Of a stretch of DNA of 30,344 nt, positions 1-7,458 are shown in pieces. Position 1 is the first letter of the stretch, and each line of letters opens with the position of its first letter. The stretch is from a virus, in the IMG/VR virus record IMGVR_UViG_3300017605_000843, positions 1 to 30,344 of that record, one strand, 5' to 3'. A model generated the notes under the pieces. It had not been told where the DNA came from. It made no database searches and was given only the letters and a program-made list of their open reading frames with translations. The translations under genes were made by a program, and so were the position numbers.

Positions 1-380
1 CCATCGCCATCTGCCACACCTGCCCCGTCAAACAGCAGTGCCTCGACAAGGCGCTGGCCTGCCCGCCCGGTCAGGATCACGGCGTGTGGGGCGCCACCAC
101 CGGACGGCAGCGTCGCGACATCCGCGCCGGCCGGATGACCGTCGAGCAGGCGTGGGCAGGCGCTGGCCGCCACCATGGCAATGGCGCCGCAAACTTCATC
201 ACCCACGCCCAAGCCCTTGCCGCCCGCACCCACTGCCGTCGGGACCACGAGTACACCGAAGAGAACACCCGCATCAAGCCGAACGGCCGTCGGGACTGCC
301 GCAAGTGCAACGCCGAACGGTGTCGACGGCAGCGCTTGCGCGCCAGGGAGCGCCAGGCCGCGGCGGCAGGCGTTTCATGA
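1..380 (+). CDS. WhiB-family transcriptional regulator with C-terminal zinc knuckle, 5' partial
   Basis: The reading frame is open from base 3, so the start and probably the first cluster cysteine lie outside the window. The visible part has C-x2-C-x5-C (CHTCPVKQQC) followed by GVWGATTG, the iron-sulphur cysteine set and the G-[VI]-W-G turn of WhiB-like proteins. WhiB proteins bind a 4Fe-4S cluster and act with the primary sigma factor; phage versions such as that of TM4 are known to interfere with host WhiB control. After the WhiB part comes a second module, a C-x3-H ... C-x2-C pattern within an Arg-rich tail (HCRRDHEYTEENTR, then CRKCNAERCRR), which looks like a zinc knuckle of the kind found on HNH-type phage proteins. 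The stop overlaps the next start as ATGA, so the two genes are probably translationally coupled. The WhiB call is firm; the role of the tail is unknown. Confidence 0.85.
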   Translation, partial: IAICHTCPVKQQCLDKALACPPGQDHGVWGATTGRQRRDIRAGRMTVEQAWAGAGRHHGNGAANFITHAQALAARTHCRRDHEYTEENTRIKPNGRRDCRKCNAERCRRQRLRARERQAAAAGVS

Positions 381-706
381 GCCGGCGTACCTGGGGCCGC
401 GGCCAGTCCCGCGGCGTACCCGAGGGCTACTACACCTGGTACGACTGGGCGCTGGTGTACCGCTGGTGGGTTGGCGACAGTGCCGGCCTGCGCCACCCGT
501 ACCTGCTGGAGATCCGGGAACTGCTGCGCTTGGGGGCCGAGGCCGGCCTGTCACACGGGGAGCTGGCGTCGAGACTGGGCGTGGCCGACACTACGGTGTA
601 CCGCTGGGCGCGCAAGTCAAACCAGCAGCTCGCTGTCCCCGGCGCGCCGGTTGCGCAGCATGAACCCGTCGTTATAGCTGTAGGTGAGTACCGCATCGTT
701 CCGTAA
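377..706 (+). CDS. Small helix-turn-helix DNA-binding protein
   Basis: A 109-aa protein starting at the ATG that overlaps the WhiB stop (ATGA). The N-terminal half is rich in Trp and Tyr (YYTWYDWALVYRWW). Residues about 57-80 (LSHGELASRLGVADTTVYRWARK) fit a helix-turn-helix whose second helix would be the recognition helix. It is probably a DNA-binding regulator expressed with the WhiB gene. Its last 30 codons run antisense through the 3' end of the convergent HTH gene, so one of the two C-terminal ends may be dispensable. No family name is recognised beyond HTH. Confidence 0.65.
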   Translation: MSRRTWGRGQSRGVPEGYYTWYDWALVYRWWVGDSAGLRHPYLLEIRELLRLGAEAGLSHGELASRLGVADTTVYRWARKSNQQLAVPGAPVAQHEPVVIAVGEYRIVP

Positions 707-1045
707 CAGGAACGCCTCCAGCTCGCGCGCCCACTTCAACTCTTGCGGCGAGGCGCCCCGCCCGGACTGGCGTTTGCCGTAGCCGACTGCCGCCCGGTAC
801 ACCCAGCCTTGGGTGTGCTGGGGGCTTCGGACGGGCCACGGCAGGATGTATTTGGCCCGGTCCTCCTGGCCTTCGCGGATGCGTTTGACCCGCAGGCTGA
901 TGGCCTGCTGGGTGATGCTTCTGCCCTGGTCGGTGAAGTGTCGGGCGATTTCGCTGTAGTTGAGGCCCTCGTCGAGCTTGGCCACGATCTCGTCGTCGGA
1001 TATGGACGGCTTCCGACCACCCCGACGATGCGGTTCCGTCGTCAT
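617..1045 (-). CDS. HTH regulator, probable immunity repressor or Cro/Xis-like protein
   Basis: A 142-aa protein with a basic N-terminus (HRRGGRKPS) and a helix-turn-helix region at residues about 17-57 (DDEIVAKLDEGLNYSEIARHF, then SITQQAISLRVKRIRE). It is transcribed divergently from the integrase, and the 169 bp between them hold many CTTGTG/CACAAG half-sites, the layout of a temperate-phage control region. The ATG at 1045 has no Shine-Dalgarno sequence but sits six bases after a TAGCAT hexamer, so the mRNA is probably leaderless, which is common for actinobacterial regulators. Repressor is the most natural role by position; an excision or Cro-like role is possible. Its C-terminus overlaps the convergent gene by 90 bp. 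Confidence 0.7.
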   Translation of the reverse strand: MTTEPHRRGGRKPSISDDEIVAKLDEGLNYSEIARHFTDQGRSITQQAISLRVKRIREGQEDRAKYILPWPVRSPQHTQGWVYRAAVGYGKRQSGRGASPQELKWARELEAFLLRNDAVLTYSYNDGFMLRNRRAGDSELLV

Positions 1046-1051
1046 ATCGTG

Positions 1052-1081
1052 ATGCTACAAGTTGTGTCAGCTTGTGCACAA
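1052..1081 (-). promoter_or_regulatory. Leaderless promoter of the HTH regulator
   Basis: On the minus strand a TTGTGC -35-like hexamer (1081-1076) and a TAGCAT -10 hexamer (1057-1052) are 18 bp apart. The ATG at 1045 begins six bases after the -10, the distance expected for transcription starting at the start codon. The 12-bp palindrome CTTGTGCACAAG (1071-1082) covers the -35 element, so binding there would be autoregulatory. Inferred from sequence only. Confidence 0.5.
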
Positions 1082-1203
1082 GTATGGGTCTGCCTTGCAG
1101 AACAAGCTTGCTTGTGGTTACATCCTCCCAGCACAAGCAGCCCGGAATACTCGGGGTAGATGAACTCCACAAGTAACCTTGACCAAACTTGTGGGCACAA
1201 GTT
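1055..1203. repeat. Operator array of CTTGTG/CACAAG half-sites
   Basis: The region holds a perfect 12-bp palindrome CTTGTGCACAAG (1071-1082), an inverted repeat ACAAGC-TT-GCTTGT (1102-1115) running on into CTTGTGG, single half-sites CACAAG (1132-1137) and CCACAAGT (1167-1174), and AACTTGTG-GG-CACAAGTT (1186-1203, 8-bp perfect arms). A looser site CTACAAGTTGTG lies at 1055-1066. The density and their overlap with both promoters mark them as operators, probably for the adjacent HTH regulator. Confidence 0.7.
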
Positions 1204-1208
1204 AGGGT
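1179..1208 (+). promoter_or_regulatory. Leaderless integrase promoter with embedded operator
   Basis: TTGACC (1179-1184) and TAGGGT (1203-1208) are 18 bp apart, a good actinobacterial -35/-10 pair. The palindrome AACTTGTG-GG-CACAAGTT fills the spacer and touches the -10. The GTG start at 1215 follows the -10 by six bases, so the message is probably leaderless. This is the same geometry as the facing promoter. Confidence 0.6.
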
Positions 1209-1214
1209 GAGCGC

Positions 1215-2219
1215 GTGAAGATGAAAGACCTGGCCAACCGGTACCTGGAGCAGCGCCGGCCCGGCATGGGCAAGCAGACCCACAAGAATGTGTCGAGCCT
1301 CCTGAGCCGGTTCGCGGCCGAGTGGGACAGGACCCGCCGGGTGCCCCGCGGCCTGTCCGAGGACTGGGTTGCGGAGTGGCTGGTCCGGTTCCGCAACGGG
1401 CAGGCCGGGGGTCGGGGCAGGCCGCTGGAGAACTCGACCTACAACAAGGCTGTCGAGCAGCTGAAGGCGTTCTTCGAGTGGCTGGTGCGCCGCGGCGACG
1501 TGGTGCCGCACGTGCTGGACGCGCTGCAGCGGTTCCGGGAGGAACCGAAGGAGTACCTGCAACTGAGTTCGGCGCAGGTCGTGCACATGATCGAGACGTG
1601 CCCGGACCCGTGGGAGCGGTGGGTGCTGGCGTTCGGGTCGCAGACGCTGGGCCGCGACAGCGAGCTGTGCAACCGCAAGGTCAAGCACCTGCACCTGGAT
1701 CAAGGCGCGCTGGACTGGTACCGCAAGAAGACGGTCGACATCGACCGGTTGCCGATCACGCAGCCGCTGGCGGAGGAGTGGCGCCGCTGGGCGTACGTGT
1801 ACCAGTCGCGGTGCGGTTCGCTGCACCCCGAGTACCCGCTGGTGCCGCGCAGGTCCGGGCATCAGGGCGCGTGGACGTGGGTGCCGGACAGGCCGCCAGG
1901 GCATGGCCTGTCGCAGATCGTGCAGAAGCACGCCGCACGGGTGGCTGGTTTGCCCCAGGAGAGCCTGAAAGGGCAGGGCGTGCACATTGTCCGCAGGAGT
2001 ATGGCCCGGGCGCTGTACGAGCGTTTGAGGGCCGAGGAGCACGCGGAGCCGGTGCGGGTGGTGCAGGCCCTGTTGGGCCATGCGGACCCGAAGACGACCC
2101 GCCAGTACATCGGGCTGAAGCCGGACCGCGAGGAACGCAACCAACTGCTGGTGGGCAGCGACCTGCTCTGGACTGAGCGGGACAACGTCGTAGAGTTGAG
2201 GAGTGTCGGCAATGAGTGA
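1215..2219 (+). CDS. int: Tyrosine recombinase / phage integrase
   Basis: A 334-aa site-specific recombinase that would join phage attP to host attB. The N-terminal part (about 1-110) is a core-binding, SAM-like domain. The catalytic domain shows the family residues in order: Arg147 in TLGRDSEL, a candidate Lys171 or Lys172 in the beta-hairpin region, H-x2-R at His257-Arg260 (VHIVRRSMA), His289 in LLGHADPKTT, and the nucleophile Tyr298 in TTRQYIGL. It starts with GTG at 1215 directly downstream of a promoter with an embedded operator and has no Shine-Dalgarno, so expression is probably leaderless and repressor-controlled. An in-frame ATG two codons later is a less likely start. No attP core could be identified nearby, because that needs the host sequence. 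Confidence 0.95.
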   Translation: MKMKDLANRYLEQRRPGMGKQTHKNVSSLLSRFAAEWDRTRRVPRGLSEDWVAEWLVRFRNGQAGGRGRPLENSTYNKAVEQLKAFFEWLVRRGDVVPHVLDALQRFREEPKEYLQLSSAQVVHMIETCPDPWERWVLAFGSQTLGRDSELCNRKVKHLHLDQGALDWYRKKTVDIDRLPITQPLAEEWRRWAYVYQSRCGSLHPEYPLVPRRSGHQGAWTWVPDRPPGHGLSQIVQKHAARVAGLPQESLKGQGVHIVRRSMARALYERLRAEEHAEPVRVVQALLGHADPKTTRQYIGLKPDREERNQLLVGSDLLWTERDNVVELRSVGNE

Positions 2220-2394
2220 ACTGCCAGAGGTGGGCAGCCGGTGGATGGACACCGAAGGCGAGGACGGGGAGATCACCGTCACCGAGCCGGGTAGCTACGT
2301 CGTCGCAGAGAACGCGCGCGGCGACGACCTGTGGATCAACTGGCAGCACTTCGGCCGACGTTATCGACGGATTGAGGAGCCTGATGGCCGTTAA
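2212..2394 (+). CDS. Small acidic hypothetical protein
   Basis: A 60-aa protein. The ATG at 2212 is preferred over the in-frame GTG at 2203 because GAGGAG (2198-2203) lies eight bases before it. It overlaps the integrase stop by 8 bp, so it should be co-translated with it. The sequence (SRWMDTEGEDGEITVTEPGS, then WINWQHFGRRYRRI) suggests a small beta-barrel fold, but no family is recognised. Its position after the integrase would suit a directionality factor or accessory protein; this is only an inference. Confidence 0.6.
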   Translation: MSELPEVGSRWMDTEGEDGEITVTEPGSYVVAENARGDDLWINWQHFGRRYRRIEEPDGR

Positions 2395-2677
2395 GGAAGT
2401 GCTGGTCTGCGCCAAATGTGGGGCAGACATCGAAGAAGACCCGCTGCTCGGGGACCGGCAAGGTGGCAAGCGGGAGATCCGACACCCCGGCAACACCTGG
2501 GAGATCGTGCTGTGCACCAAGTGCGCCCAGCCCCTGTTCGACCTGTACAAGGAGTATGTGGAGCTGGTGAGGCCGGGCGGTACGGCGCTGGGCGCCGATG
2601 TCCTCAAGTACCTGCCGCGCATCATCGACGATGGCCCCGCGAAGCCGGGGCAGCCCACGTTCAGCGGAGGCGACTAG
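2384..2677 (+). CDS. Small two-CxxC zinc-binding protein, unknown function
   Basis: A 97-aa protein starting at ATG 2384, seven bases before the stop of the upstream gene, with GAGGAG at 2374-2379 as ribosome site. Two CxxC pairs (CAKCG near residue 10 and CTKCA near residue 46) should form one zinc site. The C-terminal part (LFDLYKEYVELV, then DVLKYLPRII) is helical and the tail is Pro/Gly-rich. It is the last gene of the rightward integrase cluster and meets the leftward operon with a 4-bp 3' overlap. Function unknown. Confidence 0.65.
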   Translation: MAVKEVLVCAKCGADIEEDPLLGDRQGGKREIRHPGNTWEIVLCTKCAQPLFDLYKEYVELVRPGGTALGADVLKYLPRIIDDGPAKPGQPTFSGGD

Positions 2678-2919
2678 CCCGCACGGAACAGCGTTCGCCA
2701 GTCCATGCCCTGCACCAGGAAGTGGACCCCGATCCACAGCCACAGTCCGACAGCGATGAACCAGACGGGCGGAGCTGACTGGATCACCGGCCGCAGGTGC
2801 GCGGTCAGCTCGTTGTGGGACCTGTTCACGAGGGTCCACGTTTCGAGGGCGAAGAAGAACACGATCCATAGGGTCCAGGCGACGGTCCAGCCGTCCAGCC
2901 TCCAGGCGCTCCAGTTCAT
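2674..2919 (-). CDS. Two-helix membrane protein, holin candidate
   Basis: An 81-aa protein with two hydrophobic segments, about residues 11-32 (WTVAWTLWIVFFFALETW) and 50-72 (VWFIAVGLWLWIGVHFLV), both very rich in Trp. Size, two transmembrane helices and position at the distal end of the late operon suit a holin or lysis accessory protein, but no holin family is recognised. Its ATG overlaps the stop of a 19-codon reading frame just upstream (TGATG). Confidence 0.6.
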   Translation of the reverse strand: MNWSAWRLDGWTVAWTLWIVFFFALETWTLVNRSHNELTAHLRPVIQSAPPVWFIAVGLWLWIGVHFLVQGMDWRTLFRAG

Positions 2920-2978
2920 CAGTTGCCTCCCGCGGAGCGGCGAGGAACTGCGGCGATCACATCTCCGATGAATCGCAT
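2919..2978 (-). CDS. Possible 19-aa micro-ORF between membrane genes
   Basis: Between two small membrane-protein genes, an ATG at 2978 opens a 19-codon frame (MRFIGDVIAAVPRRSAGGN) whose TGA overlaps the next ATG. GGGAG lies about ten bases upstream of its ATG, and its own 3' part holds a GGGAGG that serves the next gene. It may be a leader peptide that couples translation or simply spacer sequence. The evidence is only the tight start-stop packing. Confidence 0.3.
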   Translation of the reverse strand: MRFIGDVIAAVPRRSAGGN

Positions 2979-2980
2979 GC

Positions 2981-3193
2981 CTACGCTCCCGTCTTGATGC
3001 CGAGGTAGGCCAGCGCCGCAGCGATCAGCGGGCTGGCCGAGAGCCCGGTCCAAAAGTGCCAGCGCTTCACGCCCCGGTCGATCTCCTTCGCCTCCAGGGC
3101 GTTCAGCCGGTAGACGGTGACGGCGACATGCTCGCCGATCTGCTTGTCGAGCGCGACCAGCAGGTCATAAATCTCGTCCGTTGTCTTCGCCAC
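2981..3193 (-). CDS. Small tail-anchored membrane protein, holin-like
   Basis: A 70-aa protein starting with GTG at 3193, three bases after the beta-propeller tail gene. The N-terminal 40 residues (DEIYDLLVALDKQIGEHVAV, then YRLNALEAKEI) look like an amphipathic helix or coiled coil. One hydrophobic segment follows at about 46-67 (FWTGLSASPLIAAALAYLGI). This arrangement resembles many small phage membrane proteins annotated near lysis genes; a holin role is plausible but not shown. Confidence 0.6.
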   Translation of the reverse strand: MAKTTDEIYDLLVALDKQIGEHVAVTVYRLNALEAKEIDRGVKRWHFWTGLSASPLIAAALAYLGIKTGA

Positions 3194-3196
3194 CTT

Positions 3197-5071
3197 TTAC
3201 ACCTGCCTGAGTATGACGTTGAGAATGCCGCCGAACTTGCCCCGCACGCCGGGCCCCACGTCCTGTCGGAACTGGGCCCTGCTGATCTCGGCCTGATAGT
3301 TGATGCCCAGCAGCTTGTCCTGCACAGTCACCTGCTCGGAGCGCTGGGCCAGCGCCAGCAGCGGCAACAGCCGGTCCTTCGCGTAACCGTCGTAGCCGAT
3401 CTCCGGCTGGCCCTGCGCCTGCTCCCGGTCCCAGCACATCAACGGCAAGGTCACCTCGGGGAACCTGGTGGGTACCGGCTTGGCCTTCATCTGCCAGCTG
3501 CGGAGCAGCACCCCGTTACCTGAGCCCGTGTCGCGCAGCGTGAAAGTCAGGCGGAACGCCTGCGAGGTGGGCAGGCCCTGGCAGGAGAACTCGAAGTTTG
3601 AGGCGCCGCCCGCGATGTTGAACGTGGCCGTGTCGCCCTCGCCCGTTTCGACTGTCACCGACATGACGTTGTCGATACCGGCCACCGTTGGGAAGTCGCC
3701 CTCCACCGTCACGTAGTGCAGGCGCTTCGGCTCGGTCGTGCCGAACCTGGCCCAGCTGGTGGTGAGCGTGGCTTCGCCGGGCGTGTAGCTGGGCTGGGAG
3801 ATGAGGTTGCCCGCGGCCGTGGTGCCGAACGTGAACCCGCCGTCATACACTTCGATGCCGGTCAGGTAGTCGGTGCCGGTGGCGCCGATGCCGGTGGCCA
3901 TGCGGGCGTGCGCGTAGCCGCCGACCTGGTCGGTGGGGGTGGACAGGTCGATCCACCAGACGCTGTCTTCCGCGCCCACATAGATGAGGGTGCCGTCACC
4001 GGTGAGCGAGGTGCAGGGCACGCCCTCCACCAGCAGGGTGCCCATCTGGGGCTGGCCGTACGGGGTGAACGAGCCGACCCTGGCCCCGTTGGAGGTGGCC
4101 AGCGCGAACAGGGAGCCCACGTAGAAGAACACGTCCTGCACGATCTCGCGCGGCGGCATGCGCAGCTGCACGATCGGCGGACCCAACACGATGGTGCCGG
4201 CCGACTCGGTCACCGACATGCTCGACACATCCGACTTGGTGCCGGAGTAGCCGGACAGGTAGATGCCGTTCGGGCCCTCGCTGACCGACGTGTACACGTA
4301 GTCGGTGGACGGGTTGGTGTAGTGCGGGGAGCCCACCGCCACCGGCGGCACGGCCGGGTTGGGGTCCAGCTCGTGCACCTTGTTGCCGACGCACACGATG
4401 AGTCGCTGCTTCGCGAACCCCATCGCGACCGGCCCGGTGAACGTGAGGGTGTGCGTGTTGGTGGCCACGCCGCTGGAGTCGACCCGGTAGATTTTGTCGG
4501 CTATCGCCACATACACGTTCGTGCCGTCAGTCGTCATGGCCGCAGGGACGCCCGAGGCGCCCAACGTGACCGTGACCGAGCCAGTCAGGCCCGGCAGGGT
4601 GGCGACATAGATTTGGTTGGCGGAGGTGGATGCGGTGACCAGTTTCGGCACCGCCGACCACACCACCTGCTCGCACAGCCCGCGTCCAGCGGTGCTGGTG
4701 GTGAGCTGGCCGGCGATCGACAGCTCCCCCGAGGTGTGCGGGAACGCCGCGGTGGACGTGTCAAAGCGGATACGGGAGATGTCAGGGTCTCCACTGTCCA
4801 GATACTTCTGGCCCTGCCCGCCGTGGAAACTGGCCTGGCTGCGCAGCCACCAGTCCCCGAAGCTGTTCTCCCCGGCCTGCTGGCTGGAGTCGAACTGCTC
4901 CTTCTCGCTCGATCGCAGATCCCACAGCATCGGGTCCTGCTGGTCCGGCTTGATCCGGAACGGGATGCCGCCGATCATGTAGTCGCAGGGGACACCCGAC
5001 GCGATGAGCGCGGACAGCTGACCCGACAGGCTGATCGGGACCGTAGTTGGGGGCGTGATCTCTGCACTCAC
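3197..5071 (-). CDS. Beta-propeller tail protein, tail nozzle-like
   Basis: A 624-aa protein starting with GTG at 5071 behind a good GGGAGG site. Residues about 130-430 hold repeated short motifs of the form G-x-YVA/YVG-hydrophobic-D (ANQIYVATLPG, TNVYVAIADKIYRVD, TLIYVGAEDSVWWID), typical of beta-propeller blades. The flanking N- and C-terminal regions look like beta-sandwich tail domains. In T7-like phages the nozzle (gp12) has a beta-propeller body, so a nozzle or other distal tail role is likely. In the leftward operon it is the last large virion gene, ahead of the small membrane proteins. The family is not identified with certainty. Confidence 0.65.
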   Translation of the reverse strand: MSAEITPPTTVPISLSGQLSALIASGVPCDYMIGGIPFRIKPDQQDPMLWDLRSSEKEQFDSSQQAGENSFGDWWLRSQASFHGGQGQKYLDSGDPDISRIRFDTSTAAFPHTSGELSIAGQLTTSTAGRGLCEQVVWSAVPKLVTASTSANQIYVATLPGLTGSVTVTLGASGVPAAMTTDGTNVYVAIADKIYRVDSSGVATNTHTLTFTGPVAMGFAKQRLIVCVGNKVHELDPNPAVPPVAVGSPHYTNPSTDYVYTSVSEGPNGIYLSGYSGTKSDVSSMSVTESAGTIVLGPPIVQLRMPPREIVQDVFFYVGSLFALATSNGARVGSFTPYGQPQMGTLLVEGVPCTSLTGDGTLIYVGAEDSVWWIDLSTPTDQVGGYAHARMATGIGATGTDYLTGIEVYDGGFTFGTTAAGNLISQPSYTPGEATLTTSWARFGTTEPKRLHYVTVEGDFPTVAGIDNVMSVTVETGEGDTATFNIAGGASNFEFSCQGLPTSQAFRLTFTLRDTGSGNGVLLRSWQMKAKPVPTRFPEVTLPLMCWDREQAQGQPEIGYDGYAKDRLLPLLALAQRSEQVTVQDKLLGINYQAEISRAQFRQDVGPGVRGKFGGILNVILRQV

Positions 5072-5083
5072 TGCCGCCTCCCG

Positions 5084-6553
5084 CTAGGCCCGGAGCCAGA
5101 CGGCGCGGAATGAAGCCGAACAGGTTTGCGAAGACCCGGTTTGCTGTACGTAGATCACCGAGTACTGCACGCCGGAGGTGATCCGCACGATTCCGCAGTC
5201 ATGCGAGCAGTTGTTTGAGCTGTCGCCGAGAATCAGTGTTCCCGTGTCGTCAGGCTGCCGCATGCGGAACGCCTGCACATTCGAGCCGGACGGGCTTACC
5301 GGGTTCTTCACGGTCACCGAAAGATCCCACAGGCCGGAGCGGTTGAAGGTGATCACACCGTTGGTGACGGTCCCCATTCCGCCATCGGACAAGGTGATGT
5401 CGCCTGGGTTGACGGTGATCGTCGACCACGAGATGGATCTGGGAGTGTTGGTGGGGATGGACTGGCCGGTCATGGTCCACGCGCCCTCGTGCCTGTTGAC
5501 GGTGGTGCGGCCAGCGAACTGGGTCTCCCACGTGCTGCCCGTCCACCTCTTGAACAGCGAGTCGGACAGGTCATACACCAGCTGGTCTGTCGCGGGAGAT
5601 GTCACGACCGCAGTCGACGACACCGTGATGGCGACAGGTGCCCCCCACGAGGTGATGCCCTGCGCCGCGGCGATGGACGCCCCCGCCGACACGGCACCCG
5701 TCAGCGTGGATGCCCCATCCACTACCAGGGTCGAGTCGGTGTCCAGCGCGCCGCCCGCGTGAATGGGCCCCAGGATGGAGGCCGACAGGCCGGTCACCGA
5801 ACCGGAGGTGGTGAGGCTGCCGCCCGACACGGTGCCGCTGGCGGTGACGCCGCCGGTCACGCTGGCCCCACCTGACAGGGTGGCGGCACCGGTCACGCCC
5901 AGCGTGCCGCCCACCGTGGTGTTGCCGGTGACTGACTCGTTGCCGTTGACGGTGAGCGCCGTCCCTGTGGACGGGGTGATGGCGACGTTGCCAGTGTTGG
6001 ACACGCGGAACCGGTCCACCCCGGACTGCTGGGCCAGGAACGCTGCCCTCGCCGCGTCGCCCGCCGTGTTCTTGTGCACGAACCCGTCACGCGCGGAAGC
6101 GTTGTCCGCCACCGACTCGTAAGAGGCCGTCACCCCAGCGGGCAGGGCATCCGAGTGCAGGGAGCGGTGCGCGCCCCGGAACGTCTTGTCCTGGAGGGTC
6201 TGGTTGCCGGTCGTGCCCACCACGGCCCCGGTGACGCCGTGCGCGGTGGTGGCGGCGTTGTGCGTCTCGCCCTCGTTGAAGTGCGAGGCCGGCACCACAT
6301 GCTCGAAGGTGACGCCCGCGCCGTGCGAGGTGGCGGCGGTGCCGCCCTGCCCGCGGGTGATGGTGAGCACCGACCCCGCCACGTTCGTGACCCTGACGAG
6401 TTCGGCGGAGGCCCCGCCCTTCTCGAACATGCCCCAATACGGGGCGTCGGGGAAGCCGGTGTAGGCGGCAACCGTGAAGGTCAAGTCGGCGGGCCCGACC
6501 AGTGCGGCAGTGGTGGCCACGCTGGCGGTGTTCACATAGTTCTCGCCACTCAT
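5084..6553 (-). CDS. Tail fibre / receptor-binding-type protein
   Basis: A 489-aa protein. Its N-terminus (LTFTVAAYTGFPDAPYWGMF, then ITRGQGGTAATSHGAG) resembles the virion-attachment domain of many actinophage fibres. The middle (about 195-290) is a Gly/Ser/Thr/Val repeat region (TVGGTLGVTGAATLSGGASV) typical of trimeric beta-helical stalks. The C-terminal 145 residues (from about NRHEGAWTMTGQ to the end) look like a C1q/TNF-type jelly-roll head with aromatic and Gly positions. It probably contacts the host surface. The ATG overlaps the stop of the preceding gene (ATGA). Confidence 0.75.
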   Translation of the reverse strand: MSGENYVNTASVATTAALVGPADLTFTVAAYTGFPDAPYWGMFEKGGASAELVRVTNVAGSVLTITRGQGGTAATSHGAGVTFEHVVPASHFNEGETHNAATTAHGVTGAVVGTTGNQTLQDKTFRGAHRSLHSDALPAGVTASYESVADNASARDGFVHKNTAGDAARAAFLAQQSGVDRFRVSNTGNVAITPSTGTALTVNGNESVTGNTTVGGTLGVTGAATLSGGASVTGGVTASGTVSGGSLTTSGSVTGLSASILGPIHAGGALDTDSTLVVDGASTLTGAVSAGASIAAAQGITSWGAPVAITVSSTAVVTSPATDQLVYDLSDSLFKRWTGSTWETQFAGRTTVNRHEGAWTMTGQSIPTNTPRSISWSTITVNPGDITLSDGGMGTVTNGVITFNRSGLWDLSVTVKNPVSPSGSNVQAFRMRQPDDTGTLILGDSSNNCSHDCGIVRITSGVQYSVIYVQQTGSSQTCSASFRAVWLRA

Positions 6554-7458
6554 GAGGCCAGCTCCTTGTGGGGGCGGACCGGCCAGCGGTCCAGCAACTT
6601 GCGGCGCTCAACCTCAAGGCGCGTCGCGAACAACTCCTGGAAGCGGCGGCTGCTTGAGGTAGCCGACCAGCCCTGAAGGGCCCGTGCCCGCTCCCCCTGC
6701 TCCACCGAGGACTGCTGAGTCCTGGCCGCCTCCGGCGCCAGAATCAGACCGGCCTTCGCGTACAGGCCCGGCAGATCCGCTGCCGACGCCGGCAGGCCCG
6801 TGGATGCCCACGTGGCCGACAGGTCCGAAGGCTCCGGCACAGTGATGGCGGTGCGGTAGGTGACGCGCATCGTCACCCCCGACAGGCCTTGCGGCGGGAT
6901 GCGCAGGTACTTCTTGCCGTCCGTGTTGGTGGCGTCCAACGTCCAGACCTGGATGGGCCGGTGCTGCTGCGTCGGCCCCAAGTCTTCGAGCGTCACGTTC
7001 AGGATGGCTTCGGTGCCGGCAGGCATCTCGTAGTTGGACTGCTGCGGGGTCGTGGTGAACTCGGTCTCCGCGACGGCGAACAGGTCCTGGGAGATGGCGT
7101 GAATGCCTTCCACCAGTTTCCGCGCCACCTGGTAGCGCGGCCAGGTCGGGTTCACAACCACCCGCGTGTTGACGGCCACCGTGTCATTCGCGGTGGTGCC
7201 AGCCTGCGCCCTGAACCAGGGCGGGCAGGTGGTGGTGGAACCGTCCACGGCGTAGCGAGTGACGTGCACGATCTCGCCGGTCGCGAGTTCGAGGTGCGCA
7301 TTGTTGAGGTCGGTTACCAGGTCGGCGAGTTGTACGCCAACAATGGCGTTGGAGCCGTCGCGCGACCAGTCGACGAAGGTGCCCGTGACTTCGGGGCTGG
7401 AGCTGTAGTTGCGGAGGTCCCCAATGGTTTCCTCAGCCAGCTCATTGAGTGTCGTCAC
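6550..7458 (-). CDS. Putative head-to-tail adaptor / tail tubular protein A-like
   Basis: A 302-aa protein starting with GTG at 7458, which shares one base with the stop of the preceding gene. The N-terminus (MTTLNELAEETIGDLRN) and a helical segment (WPRYQVARKLVEGIHAISQDLFAV) combined with beta-rich parts are compatible with a ring-forming connector such as T7 gp11. Its C-terminal region (about 255-302) is charged and helical. Position between capsid genes and the fibre/nozzle genes agrees with a connector. No diagnostic motif was seen, so the assignment is tentative. Confidence 0.5.
   Translation of the reverse strand: MTTLNELAEETIGDLRNYSSSPEVTGTFVDWSRDGSNAIVGVQLADLVTDLNNAHLELATGEIVHVTRYAVDGSTTTCPPWFRAQAGTTANDTVAVNTRVVVNPTWPRYQVARKLVEGIHAISQDLFAVAETEFTTTPQQSNYEMPAGTEAILNVTLEDLGPTQQHRPIQVWTLDATNTDGKKYLRIPPQGLSGVTMRVTYRTAITVPEPSDLSATWASTGLPASAADLPGLYAKAGLILAPEAARTQQSSVEQGERARALQGWSATSSSRRFQELFATRLEVERRKLLDRWPVRPHKELAS

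Noticed and set aside
672-2282. A 536-codon leftward frame across the integrase
   Set aside because: It is antisense to a clear tyrosine recombinase with all catalytic residues and has His/Arg/Leu-rich shadow composition.
3716-5113. A 465-codon rightward frame opposite the beta-propeller gene
   Set aside because: Gly/Arg/Val-rich shadow, no ribosome site, opposite a coherent tail protein.
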